Below are positions 54,291 to 64,000 of a DNA stretch of 64,000 nucleotides, in pieces. A program made the position numbers and the translations under genes. The notes under the pieces are model-generated. The model was given only the letters and a program-made list of their open reading frames with translations. It did no database searches and was not told the DNA's origin. The DNA is from Ligula intestinalis. Lineage: Eukaryota > Platyhelminthes > Cestoda > Diphyllobothriidea > Diphyllobothriidae. The stretch covers positions 26,058,259 to 26,122,258 of the forward strand of contig JAYGXS010000005.1 of NCBI GenBank assembly GCA_036362985.1, in the 5' to 3' direction. Positions within the stretch are counted from its first letter, which is position 1; every line of letters begins with the position of its first letter.

Positions 54291-55782
54291 GGAATATTTG
54301 CCCTTTCTTGAACTTCGCAAGGCCACCTGGTTTAAGTGGAGGGGTGGGGGAGAGGAAGCCTGTTCCCATCCCCACGTCCTGTTTAAGCGACCATAAGTCA
54401 TCCTTACCCCAGATGGTCCTGATTATAAGTCTGCCTAACCACAAATCGCGAAGCCCAGGTGATCTTCACGGTTTCCAGACTGCTTTCAGTTTACGCTGTG
54501 TACGAAACTATTTTTTCCTTGTACGCATTTGGTAGTAAGTTATATCTCCAACTTTTTATCTTAAAGAAGGGGTATGTTTTGGTTCTAAAACAGTGTGTGT
54601 TAATGGCGTTTTTTCAGGCCGAAAAATACTTCTTTATAGAGCACTGTATCTGCTGTTTATGAAATGTACAGCAAATTCCTCATCAATTGGAAAAGTTGGT
54701 GAATATATTTGATATTTCACCTATGTTAATAAACATATGGATATTTGTCTGTCTGGTTTTTCTTACACATATATTTTACAGCACGTAGATTTTTAGTTTA
54801 CTAGGAGCAAATGGAGGTTAATGGACCAGTAGCAGTCATCTATGGTCTGTTGCCGTCCCTTGGCTTCACCTAGACAAAAATAACTGCTGGCGCCTTCAAG
54901 CAATCGTTTGGTTGCGTACTTGCTGCCGCCAACTGGGCCCGAGCGTAGCGTACAAAATTTCTTCAGACCTAAACGCGGCAGCCGACCAGATGTTATAGTA
55001 TGCGGTAGGTTGGGCCGCTCTTAGTCGCACCAGACACCGCGCCCGATCTCATTTTCAGCGTGTCTGTCTCGGATTTGTCACTGGTGCGTGTTGTGGGGGG
55101 GGGGGGGTTGGAAATGATTTCGCCCGAGCCTAATATAACTACCCTCTCCCCCGTAGATCCGGCTCTCAGTAGCCTCAGCCTATCGGAACCCTGGGCAAAT
55201 CGCGACTTGGCAGGCTGCCAGCTGGATGGTCAATCCTTGTCCGGACTAGGAACCAAATTGGAATAGGTCTCTATATTTATAGGGCTGTTGTGACATCTCT
55301 CTCTCTCTCTCGCACCCCTCTTTAAGCTCCCATTCGACAAAGTCTCTTCCTCGTATATTTGTAGACAGCAGTAATTTTCGCGGCAGGCGTTAACATGGCT
55401 TGATTTCATGTCAACCACCGCTTTCACGCCCATCTCCAGTCGCATTCGTGCCTCATCTTGCAATGTTTCGAAAATGTTCTATCAAACAGAACTGCGCGAG
55501 TGACCTTCGCTTTCTCCTCCTCCTCCTCCTCGTCCTGGCTAAGCCAGGACGCTGTTGTCCGCAATGCCAGCATAGTGGTCACTTAAAGCAGGCAAACTGT
55601 CATTGTCTCAACTACCAACTCGAGGCAAACCCATCCGTAACGATAAAGTCATTAACTGTCTGTCTGTGCAGTTGTAACATCCTGTCACGTTGGGGTCCAT
55701 TTTAAGGTGGTGTCACGATGCCCTAAAGTACTCTTTTTTGTGATTTTTGCCCCCGTTCCTCCGCTTTATTTGCTCTTTCCAG

Positions 55783-56256
55783 CTCCTCTACGACCAGTCC
55801 GTTCAACTGCGTGCGCGTGCACTGAAAGGCCTCTCCATCCTGGTGGACATTTCACCCGACTGCATCCAGTCTCTGCACCCGAGGCGGAGCTCCCCAGGAC
55901 TGGCGCAGGCGGAATCGTCCACTGGTCTGCTGCCCCCGGAACTGGCGCGCGTCATTCCCGCCCGCCTACTCGACAGCTCGCCTGCCGTGAGGGAGGCTGC
56001 GGTGGAGTTGGTGGGCCGTCTGGTCGCCACCAACCCGGACCTCTTCATGCCCATCTACTATGCACCCCTCGAGGCTCGGGTGTTGGATATGTGCGTGAGT
56101 GTCCGCAAACGTGCCGTACGCAGCCTACAGACCCTCATCTACGACAGTGTCACTCCGTCTACCTCCTCCGCGAAACTGTGCATGTCGAACAAACAGTTGG
56201 TGGATATCTGTGTCGTTCTTCTTCGACGCCTCGTACACGACGACGAAAGTGTTAAG
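55783..56256 (+). CDS. NIPBL: NIPBL visible exon 9
   Basis: The acceptor CTTTCCAG ends at 55782; the donor GTGGGT is at 56257. 474 nt, phase 0 in and out, residues about 1640-1797. SVQLRARALKGLSILVDISP matches the animal AVRTKAMKCLSEVVAVDPS. LLDSSPAVREAAVELVGRLV matches LMDNSTSVREAAVELLGRFV. Next, MPIYYAPLEARVLDMCVSVR and KRAVRSLQTL match EQYYDMLIERILDTGISVRKRVIKIL. It ends VVLLRRLVHDDESVK, matching KMIRRVNDEEGIKK. These are canonical adherin HEAT repeats, the most conserved part of the loader. Confidence 0.98.
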
Positions 56257-56505
56257 GTGGGTGTGCGTGTGTGTGTCAGCTACTCCAAATTTACGCTTTC
56301 TCTCCCCCCCCCTCCACACCCTTGAGCACCTCAGATTCACCTTTCTTGAGGGCACTTTAGTGACTCTTATGTGTGCCATTTACCTCATTTCCATGAGTAT
56401 TCCGCATCCTCCGTTGTCTGTCAATACCATTGAATGTTTATTTCTGGCTACAGAAGTGTGCTTTATCAGACGTTCGCACGGCCGGGATATTCCGTCGTTG
56501 GTTGG

Positions 56506-56812
56506 TTGGTAGCCCTTGTTGGAGCAGGGGTCCCCACTGGAGTCCAAACTGGGTGTTGTTGAGAGATGGAGAAAAGCCAAGACCCCGACTAGCTTGATTC
56601 AAAATTCCGCGGGCGTGAGGTGGATGCCTAGCCGGGAACTGCAGGTGAACAGATGCTGACAGTCATGCGGAGAAGCGCCGCAGTCGGATGTGGACGGATC
56701 GAGCCGATTTTGGTCCTGGCGAAGGACCATTGAGTAGCCACTGCGTAGTTGAGCCAGAGTACAGCGACTGACCCTCGGAAGGCGTTGTTCTGAGGCCGCA
56801 ATCGGCTGTATA
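56506..56812 (-). mobile_element. LINE-A 3' end fragment, antisense
   Basis: On the - strand it covers the last ~300 bp of LINE-A (CGCTGTACTCTGGCTCAACT, GTCTTGGCTTTTCTCCATC, CAACACCCAGTTTGGACTCC) and ends CTCCAACAAGGGCTACCAAC with an AACC-type tail. It is an independent 5'-truncated insertion. Confidence 0.8.
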
Positions 56813-57060
56813 CTCCTGGCTACAGACCTGTGCTTTCTCAGACGTTCGCATGGCGGGAATATTCCGTCGTTGCACTCTGTGGTTCATCGCCAACTGAAGC
56901 GAACCCGATATCTCGGTTGTGGAATGTTTGCGTCTTGTTCTACTTACTTGAAGTAATTGTAGCTAATCCTCCTCATACTTATCAACAAGAACTAAACAGT
57001 ATTATCATCCCCATCAATCAGCAACTTTTGTCACGAGGTTAAGAAGGTACCTCTATACTC

Positions 57061-57236
57061 CGTTGATGAACGTGGACCGACTGCTAACGGAACTCTCTTG
57101 TCCCGGTCTGCTTTGGGCCTCATTTCTCCGGCCCTGACAGTACCCGCAGACTGGCCGTTATGGCTGCTCTCAGGAGGCCCAAACCAGACCGGGACAAGAG
57201 ATTTCCGTTAGCGGTCGATGAACGTTCATCAACGAG
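57061..57236. repeat. Inverted pair of S2 spacer sequence
   Basis: 57061-57137 (GTTGATGAACGTGGACCGAC, TGCTAACGGAACTCTCTTGT, CCCGGTCTGCTTTGGGCC) is the reverse complement of 57160-57236 with few mismatches, around a short loop. Both halves are the S2 spacer (compare 38460-38510 and 63600-63690). Confidence 0.7.
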
Positions 57237-57264
57237 TGTTTATACCTCCTGACCTAAACTGGCA

Positions 57265-57450
57265 AGACAACTAGCTCGTGTCTCAATGGTTAGAGTGTTA
57301 AACTCTGATCGAAAAGGTCGAGAGTTCCAGCCTCGGATTGTGCACTATTTGGTGGCTGGTTATGACTGGTTGGTGGCGGCTAATGACCCAGAAATGGCCA
57401 TTTCAGTCTTTCTTGTCTTTACCAGCAATGCTATTTACTTAGTTACTTTT
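57265..57450 (+). mobile_element. tRNA-derived short retroposon, family S2
   Basis: A tRNA-like part at about 57273-57345 (A-box-like CTCGTGTCTCAATGGTTAGA, B-box-like GAGAGTTCCAGCCTC), then the S2 tail TGACTGGTTGGTGGCGGCTA, ATGACCCAGAAATGGCCATT. It follows the inverted spacer pair. Confidence 0.7.
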
Positions 57451-57778
57451 ATCATTCACTCTGGCTTGATTCTGAAAGCTGAAATGTGGTCTAGTCCCAC
57501 CTTGGGCCAGTGGTCGGGTTCAGTTTCTCTCAGTTACTGCTCTTAGCTGGCTTTTAGCACGTTTCGTGTAGCTTCTTGGGCCAATTTTTGGTGATTGCAA
57601 AAGGTCAAATCGCATATGGCTGAAACTTGTTGACTGTCGTCAGTGGAGGTCTTGTGTCACTCACATTGCGATTTCTGACTTTTTCGCCTTCAGGAGTTGA
57701 CCTTAGTACATGCACTGAAATGCCGGTCCCAATCGGTCATCGGTCTTTTTCTGACAAGAATTCTGTATCTCCTTACAG

Positions 57779-57955
57779 AAGCTAGTTTTGGACACCTTCC
57801 AAACACTATGGTTCACGCCATTGGGCACTGAGACCGATGGTTCCCTCACTATCAAGGACAAAAAGGTGCTCAGCGAGCGTATATCCTGGCTCTGTGAGGT
57901 GATGTCGAACTTCCGAAGTCGTGGCTTCCACGTTATGGAGGATTTTATGAAAACC
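57779..57955 (+). CDS. NIPBL: NIPBL visible exon 10
   Basis: The acceptor CCTTACAG ends at 57778; the donor GTAGGT is at 57956. 177 nt, phase 0 in and out, residues about 1798-1856. KLVLDTFQTLWFTPLGTETD matches the animal KLVNETFQKLWFTPTP block almost residue for residue. ISWLCEVMSNFRSRGFHVMEDFMKT then matches the animal ITDVVAACRDTGYDWFEQLLQNLL. The exon joins exon 9 in phase to give ESVK|KLVLDTFQ. Confidence 0.98.
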
Positions 57956-60580
57956 GTAGGTTTTGATTTGTGATAAACATTTATGTTTCGTTATTTATGC
58001 ATTGTTGTCCGCTTTTACTTTTGCGGTGAATTGGGCGCTGTAGTCCTGTCGAACAAGGTGTTAAGGCTATTGATTTAACCCGAGCAGCTGCGATCTTCCA
58101 GGCCCAGTTTCTTAGGATATGGGAGGGAGAAGTCTTGGGAAGGCCAGAGTACTAGGAACAATGTATTGTGTACACAAGAGTTAGGAGGAAGTTGCCTCTC
58201 GGTCTGGCATGGCATTTAACCGTGAGGGCCGTGTGAGAGCGCGGCGTCGTCAGAGCGGCCAACGACGCTGCCTGCTGCATGCGTCCTTCTCGGGACGGAA
58301 TCCCAAGTGTCACAAGGCGGCAGCCACCGCTTTGAGGTCTTGCGTGTGTCGGCCTTTGATTGGTTGCACCGCACGAGATTAAGCCGCAGTGTGGGCGCAG
58401 GCGAGACTGGGCGTGTTAGTAAGTCGCTCAGGCCATTGAACGAGAGCCGGACAGGGTGACTGCGGCTTTGGCATGATGGGTCAGCAATCACGGGTTTCAG
58501 CAGTGGCTAACGCCCACTACAGTCCCATCAATCATATTTCTCTATCAAGCTGGACTGTATCGTGAACTTTGGTCCTTTTGCAGGCACTTTGCTACGTCAA
58601 CGTTCACGGGAGTAGTCGGAATAGAATTTGGCGACTACTAACTCCCTACGTAATCCATTTCCATTTTTTAAAGCTCTTAAAAGTCAGCAGGCACCAACTT
58701 TCCTAGAGCTACTTTTTCGATGCCGTCAGTTTTTTCGCCTTGATTTTAGTTCATTGTTGTTATTTAACCACCCTAGTAAGTATCCGCCGCTTGCTTACCT
58801 CGTTAGAACATAGTTGAGTGCTAAGATTTGTCCTAGAAGCATTATTCATTTTTCCAGTATTTGCTGAGGCCACACAGGCAAGCCTGGGAAACCTTTCAAC
58901 TTGGTTGAATCACTATGGGGGAATTTTGGGCATAACTTCTCTGGGCAATTTTTTCTAGCCCCCTCCCCCCTTTTTTCATGTAGTCTCATCGAATTCCTTA
59001 GAAGAAAGGCCTTTGAGAAGCAACTCGGAATAGTGCTTGGTTCTTAACCGATTCCTCCTGCATCTTGGTATCCTCCCTAATGTCCGCGCCTGTCAACTTA
59101 CTGTTGATGCTATTGGCTAACTCGGCCAAGAGCCTCGGCCACGTCCTCACGCACAAACCAGTGTAACTGTTGCCCCGTTCTTACTGGTGATCTCTCCATA
59201 GGGCTGATATGTGAGTGATGGATGGCTCTTCTGTGCGCCGCACGGTGACTGGATATGTCGTGACAGTGTAAAGTCCAGGGATGGCGGGTATTTTGACGAT
59301 TGTACTACTGAATGTTGAGTAGTTGACTGGTGGTCGGAGAGTCAAGCTGCAGTGTCTTCTCCTGGACGTGACCACTGGCACTCTCAGACTTGTGAGCCGT
59401 CATTTCCTTTTGTGTGATGATATCCTGATGTTTTTGTTCGAGGGCCAGGTCATCTATATGTCTTCTTTTCCTGAGGCCGTTTCCGCGGTCGGACTTGCAA
59501 CCTCGCCCCGCCTTTGTTCGAAGCACGTCCCGACGAGCACACCCCCGACAAACATGCAGGCTAGCATTTGTCATTCATGTAGTTAAGGATGCGTTTCTGT
59601 TGTCCGCTTGCATTTTGTGAATGGAAGGATGTTGCTTCTGATGAGAACACTGTTTTTTGCACAGGCCCTCAGCGCCAGTGGCCTGCTCAGTGATGCTTAA
59701 GAACGCCTAAGGTGGCGTGGTCCGTGTCCTCGCCGAGACGCTAACGAACATCGCAGGTCATTCTGTCGCTAGTAATTTTCGTTGTAGGAGTCTTCTTCTG
59801 TCAATATAAGTGTTTTATTTCTCCTGGCAGAGTAGGAGTTGGTAAGCGATTTCATGGAAAAAAATTACAACCTCCTGATGAGGTCCTTTCTCTCGTGACG
59901 GAGATGACTGCAGCATCACGACGGTCTTTCTTGTTACTGCCGCCGCAGTTGGAAATGTAACCTACGCCAACTTCATTCAGCCATCCTTATTTCCGAAAAT
60001 GAGTTTTGCTGAGTTTGGCGACGTCCACATGAAAGGAGCTCTTTCTCCCGGACCCAGACTAGTCTTGCTCCTCGTCCAGTTTCGATCGGCCATGGTCTTA
60101 TCTAAAGAGAAAGAGGCATAAGGATGAGGATGGTTCTTTTTCCTGATAGAAACGAACAGACAAGTCCCAGAAAGCAGTTTAGAAGCAGAAAATGCGATTG
60201 CTAGAACAAATAAAGTTCTTGTTCCAACAATGGTATCTTCTACTTCGGACCAGGGTTGTTCTTTAGTCTAGTGTTTCCTCAGCATGTTTGGCGTTCATTC
60301 AACCGGTCATTGTAGTGTCATCAACGCTGAATTTCTTCGGTTTGCATCCTCAACAAATAATACTCAAAATTAATAAATTAGTGTTGGCTTGTCACCCGCC
60401 CACCCTCCGCAGCGTCTAAGGTTAAATAGAGCGTTTCATTGAGAAGCCTGTGCTACACAGTCCCATCCCGTTCCGAAACGTATTACAGCCTCACTTCTTC
60501 GCACAAAATATCACCTTTTTGTTGCTCCATTTTTTTTCTATCAATGTCTCAAACAAAGTTTCTTAAATTTTTCCTTTCAG
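57956..60580 (+). other. NIPBL intron 10
   Basis: No element can be named. A GC-richer stretch at 58210-58490 and open reading on both strands at 59180-59590 have no homology I recognise. Confidence 0.6.
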
Positions 60581-60677
60581 ATTCTGAATATGGAAACCCT
60601 AGAAAAACCCAATCTTGTTGACAAGGCTTGCGAGCAGATTGTCCATCACTTGGCCTCAGTTGTACAGACGGTCCTTG
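60581..60677 (+). CDS. NIPBL: NIPBL visible exon 11
   Basis: The acceptor TTCCTTTCAG ends at 60580; the donor GTAAGA is at 60678. 97 nt, phase 0 in, phase 1 out, residues about 1857-1888. It encodes NMETLEKPNLVDKACEQIVH then HLASVVQTVL, aligning with the animal SSYKPVKKACTQLVDNLVEHIL directly downstream of the exon 10 block. The protein must continue. The next expected segment (animal GRLVACITTLFLFSKI) is not found in the remaining 3.3 kb, so the next exon lies past 64000. Confidence 0.93.
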
Positions 60678-61904
60678 GTAAGATATCGTTATACCCTAGC
60701 TTTTTTATTTTCTTTTGCCTTTCACAAATAATTCCTGTTCTCTCCTGGTGGCGATATTGACACATGGTCGAAATGCAAGGCAGGCTGGCAGGGGTGAACA
60801 TCTGTTTGAAGCGGCAGGTGTTCAATAATATTTTTATCGATTTTTTTGCCTTGCATGTCAATAAATCGATTGGATTATCAGCGATTTGAGCTCAGTTAGG
60901 ATGACGTGGCATCAGCCACTGTCAGGCGCCTTAGCATGTGGTCTTTCGCCCACCTGTCGACGCAAATTAGAGCTATATCTTTCAGCGCTTACACTTGCCG
61001 TATTTTACGGGGGCAATTCGGGGGTAAATGCAGGCAGCCGTCCCCATCTGGCAAAAAAACGCGCGCGTTACGCATTTTCAGAGTGACTTTTGCACAAAAA
61101 ACTGGGCGTTTGCCACTCAAATCCAGATATTTAAGGCATTGTCAGCCCGCAAACTGTGGCCTTGCATAGCCAGGATTTGGGTGGACAGAATACCCTCTTC
61201 GCCCAATGTCACCGTGTGCAGATAGATGTCGGGCATTTTTTTCTTAGCAAACACCTTTAAAACATAGTAGTTTGGTCAGGCGGAGATAGGGTGTGATAGT
61301 TTATCCAAATTGTATGTAAAAGGCGAGGTCTGTGTTTGTTGACAATGGTGCACATTTTATCCACTCGGAGGCACCAAATTACTTTTTCATCATCTTCATT
61401 GGCCATGCTGGTTCAGGTTTACATTACAAACGACCCCTATAATGCATTTCAGAATTTCAAAGGGTTGTAGACTTTTCTGTACTACGCATTACTTAAACTC
61501 AGTTGAGCATTTATCAAGTTGGCGCTTTATAATTCCTTCAGAGATCATTGAGCGAACATCGAGTGTAGTCTTCTAGACTGGGCTGACCAGTGCTCTTCTA
61601 TTTCATACGCATAAGACTTTCCCACACCACACCACGATATCGATCACGTTCTACCTCAACATACAGGCATCTTGTCTTCGATGTTCAGTCGATCAACGCC
61701 ATCGTTATGGGTTCGCCTTATCATTGAGATTCTCAGGTTTCCCATGCGTGCCCCGTGTTTCTGACAAACAGCAACCGTCTCCTTGTCTCCTGCCTCTAGT
61801 CGTCATTCGCAATGTTGGTATTTTAGTCCTTTTGTGATGTGTATTGTACTGTCTATATACGTTTGAATTTTTAGTTAATTGCCCTCATTGTCGATTTAAA
61901 TTTT

Positions 61905-62265
61905 ATTTGACTCAGTTGTGGAAAACTCGGTGAGCTCTGTGGGATTCGCACTCATGTCAGCACGCGTCAGTACGCCTCGTAGTCTTCTGATGGTTTCCAT
62001 ATTGTTTGTTTAGGAACTCCTGCTTGAACACTCAGCTTACTGTATCTGAATTCGTGGATTCCATAAGTCACAGTAGGCTGGACATTTACTTTGACCCAAG
62101 TCTGACTAAACTCAAAGCTCCTTGTGGGACCTCGTAGTTGAGGTGACTAGAGTGTTGGCTGTACTAAAGCCTCCTTTTTGCTGAAGTAGGTTAGAATTCC
62201 ATGGCGGTTGCCGAGTTTTTCACAGGTAGGTCAAATGAATTCTTTAAAGCTCTCAACCCCACTGC
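61905..62265 (+). mobile_element. tRNA-derived short retroposon, family S1
   Basis: A tail-like start (TTGACTCAGTTGTGGAAAAC), a spacer (GTTTAGGAACTCCTGCTTGA, GACCCAAGTCTGACTAAACT), a tRNA-like part at about 62127-62200 (CCTCGTAGTTGAGGTGACTA) and the tail CGAGTTTTTCACAGGTAGGT. This is the same plan as at 29686-30007 and 11580-11940, but more diverged. Confidence 0.65.
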
Positions 62266-63394
62266 TGATTTAAAATTCGTTGGGACCTATGGTTACGCGT
62301 TAAGGTTCGTTTGATAACCCACTAGCAAAGTCGCCATTTCGAACCATTGTGAGATTTTTTTTCTCTGAGACGCTCTGAGACCAAGAGTGTTCGTTTGTTT
62401 CTTCTAGGAGAGGCAGGGGAAAGAAGTTTGACCGCTATGGGGAAGCCCATGCTTATTGCAGATCAGTTTCTGTCCCTTGCAATAATCTTGAGCTTCCTTG
62501 CCTTCCCCTGCCCTTCTACTGCACATTCCTTAGCGTGCTGGCGTCACGTCTCCCGACAGTGAGGGGGGAGAGAGGACGGTTGTCGGCTTTTTGCGCACTT
62601 TCGTTCGCTCTCTCTTCTCTTCACCACTCTCCCAAAAACCGTGGCCGATCTAGTGGGAAGGTAGATATTCTTACATAAGACCCCGGTTTGTCACGGATTT
62701 TCCCACTTCTATGTGTGGACATGTGTGTGTGTGCATATGCCCAGAGTGGCATGCACACGAATGATGTGACCGTTACCACCCTCTCTCTCTCGCTTTCCGC
62801 GCGTCGCTCGGCCGTCTCTTGATTTCCCCCGGGGATTTGGCAGGTTTTTTAGAGCGGTTGCGACGATAGCGGAGATACGATGCTACGATGGTGATGACGA
62901 AGAATGCACCTGTTCTCGAAGGGCAGCCTTTCTCGTGCCTCGTCTCCTTCACCATCCCTTTTGATGTAGCCTGTAGGTTGTGCATTGAACGCACCTAAAG
63001 CAAGTGCAACTAAAAGTCGAATAAAACATCAGCAGCCTTCATATCCATAATTCTGGTTACCGACCTGCATAGGTTATCTTCGGGGGCCGGTCTCAGACAT
63101 TCCTTTGATATCTTGCCGGACGCTTTTCCACATATTTTCACTTCATGGCGTGGCACTGGGCACACCTCCTAACCCCAGACCGGCATGAAGATTCGTACTC
63201 CAGAAGTAAGCTTTATTTGAAGGTGCGTCTCTGAGCCCATAGTTTTATTTTTCCGACTTTTCAGGGAAACGAGCAACGCGCCCGTTTATTGCCTACTTAC
63301 CCGAATCGATCTAGCACCTCATATATTTGACTACCAGGCGTCTTTAGTCTGTTATGCATCCGAAGTCCTGACGGAAATTTATCTTCGATAGATA

Positions 63395-63790
63395 GTATTG
63401 CCGGCAATGACAAGGAAAACTGGAATGGCCATTTCCGGCTTATTAGCCGTCGTCAGCCAGTCGTACCCAGCCCCAAGTGTTCACCGCCCGAGGCTCGAAC
63501 TCACGGCGTTTTTGGTCAGAATTCTCACGCTCTAACAGTTGAGTCGCGAGCTGGTTGTCTTGCCAGTTTATGTCAGGAGGTATTGCCACTGATTGATATC
63601 GACCGCTATCGAAAATCACTTGTTCAGCTCTGCTTTGGGCCTCATTTATCGGGCTCTGGTAGCAGCCGAAGCGGCTGGTAGTCCAGACAGATAGTATTAC
63701 CGACTAAGGCAAGAGAGACTTGAATGGCCCTTTCTGGCCTATTAGCCGTCGTCAGCCAGTCATAACCACGTCCGAAGTGGTGCACCTCCT
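63395..63790 (-). mobile_element. tRNA-derived retroposon S2 with tail at both ends
   Basis: On the - strand: tail (63777-63700), spacer with GCCGCTTCGGCTGCTACCAG and ATAAATGAGGCCCAAAGCAG (63685-63590), a tRNA-like part (about 63570-63480, B-box-like GTGAGTTCGAGCCTCG) and the tail again (63470-63395, GACGACGGCTAATAAGCC, GAAATGGCCATTCCAG). The two tails are direct repeats of about 75 bp. Confidence 0.75.
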
Positions 63791-63799
63791 GAGGCTCCA

Positions 63800-64000
63800 A
63801 CTGTTTAAGTCTGCTAGCCATTGTGCTCGAGCACGAAGGCTAGTAGTCTCCGGCAGAGTTCGATCCTCGGGTGGGGCACCCCCTGGGGCTGGGCATGACA
63901 GGCTGAGGAGGGATAATAGGCCAGAAAGGGCCATTCAAGCCTCCCTTGCCTTAGCCGGCCGCTTCGGCTGCTATCAGGGCCCCATAAATGAGGCCCAAGA
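63800..64000 (+). mobile_element. tRNA-derived retroposon S2, cut by window end
   Basis: A tRNA-like part (GTTCGATCCTCGGGTGG as B box) is followed by the tail (GATAATAGGCCAGAAAGGGC, CATTCAAGCCTCCC) and the beginning of the spacer (CGCTTCGGCTGCTATCAGGG). It is inverted relative to the neighbouring copy at 63395-63790 and runs off the end. Confidence 0.7.

Larger units (their letters stand above)
43932..55782 (+). other. NIPBL intron 8 (11.9 kb)
   Basis: It contains CTA-rich repeat copies (44284-45100 and, reversed, 52680-53151), LINE fragments (47861-48130 -, 48800-49560 -, 53182-54130 +), tRNA-derived elements, an assembly gap (48439-48448), an ATT microsatellite and a GTTAGGG-like patch (54145-54290). 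A GC-rich stretch lies at 45900-46330. 46340-47630, 49930-50930 and 54300-55770 show no gene I recognise. Confidence 0.8.
56257..57778 (+). other. NIPBL intron 9 (1.5 kb)
   Basis: It contains an antisense 3' fragment of the 2A-bearing LINE (56506-56812), an inverted pair of tRNA-retroposon spacer sequence (57061-57236) and a + strand tRNA-derived element (57265-57450). Confidence 0.75.
1698..60677 (+). other. NIPBL: Nipped-B/NIPBL (SCC2) gene locus, partial, 11 visible exons
   Basis: Eleven exons on the + strand form one open reading frame once GT...AG introns are removed. Exon-end phases are 0,1,0,1,2,2,0,0,0,0,1 and each matches the start phase of the next exon, which is strong evidence for the chain. 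The product is the SCC2/NIPBL HEAT-repeat cohesin loader, which acts in the nucleus with MAU2/SCC4 to load cohesin onto chromosomes. The family is recognised from blocks in exons 4-11. The first ~800 visible residues are low-complexity Ser/Pro/Gln-rich sequence, as in the disordered N-terminal half of animal NIPBL. Introns range from about 1.2 to 11.9 kb and are full of transposon debris. The 5' end (MAU2-binding region) and the C-terminal HEAT repeats are not in view, so the gene continues beyond both ends or has unseen exons. Confidence 0.93.
60678..64000 (+). other. NIPBL intron 11, 5' part
   Basis: No further NIPBL exon is recognisable. It holds a + strand tRNA-derived retroposon (about 61905-62265) and a cluster of the second tRNA-derived family in both orientations (63395-64000). 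62500-63000 is GC-richer with no recognised product. Confidence 0.65.

Noticed and set aside
55157..55266. Possible exon after CCCCGTAG with SPVDPALSSLSLSEPWANRD
   Set aside because: The phase does not fit between exons 8 and 9, which join cleanly and match the family across the junction. There is no good donor.
59181..59586. Open frames on both strands in intron 10 (up to 89 codons, Cys/His residues)
   Set aside because: It does not match any transposon or NIPBL segment I know and lacks splice support.

Overview
The window is eukaryotic: there are no bacterial operons, and coding segments are short, GC-richer islands separated by long AT-richer introns with clean GT...AG borders. One host gene can be read, on the + strand: a flatworm version of Nipped-B/NIPBL (SCC2), the HEAT-repeat cohesin loader. 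I could place 11 coding exons (1698-2764, 3971-4169, 13380-14524, 20157-20436, 25493-26111, 30397-30861, 41094-41709, 43407-43931, 55783-56256, 57779-57955, 60581-60677). All ten junctions agree in reading phase, and together they give about 1,888 codons. Several exons carry blocks recognisable from animal NIPBL (SRYDAHRKLI, EWPAANLLLN, VREAAVELVGRL, TFQTLWFTP). The gene is open at both ends: the N-terminal loader-partner (MAU2-binding) region and the C-terminal half of the HEAT array are not in view.

Almost everything else is intronic repeat sequence. The mix (Penelope-like elements, Jockey/CR1-like non-LTR elements with a 2A-like peptide, tRNA-derived short retroposons) and the 1-12 kb introns suggest a parasitic flatworm. 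A pseudophyllidean (diphyllobothriidean) tapeworm is my best guess, but this is inference and not proven by the sequence.

Layout. 1-1697: upstream flank or intron, unannotated except for a GGTTAG-like stretch. Intron 2 (4170-13379): two inverted-arm structures with hammerhead-ribozyme-like motifs, a Penelope-like GIY-YIG endonuclease remnant, an old antisense LINE fragment and a tRNA-derived retroposon. Intron 3: a 576-bp hAT-like MITE, a deletion derivative of the 2A-bearing LINE, a Helitron helicase pseudogene and a LINE fragment. Intron 4: a second copy of the MITE, another LINE deletion derivative and a second type of GIY-YIG fragment. Intron 5: a fold-back structure interrupted by a tRNA-derived retroposon with a 7-bp target duplication. 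Intron 6: a nearly full-length 3.5-kb LINE (2A-like peptide, zinc finger, endonuclease, reverse transcriptase) broken by one frame change and three stops, then further fragments. Intron 8 (about 11.9 kb): a CTA-rich repeat family, two more LINE families and an assembly gap. Introns 9-11: small tRNA-derived elements, some arranged as inverted pairs.

The most interesting signals are (1) six to seven copies of a compact hammerhead-ribozyme motif with compensatory changes in stem II, linked to Penelope-like elements; (2) the LINE with an N-terminal 2A-like peptide and its internally deleted, non-autonomous relatives; (3) two tRNA-derived retroposon families flanked by direct copies of their own 3' tail.
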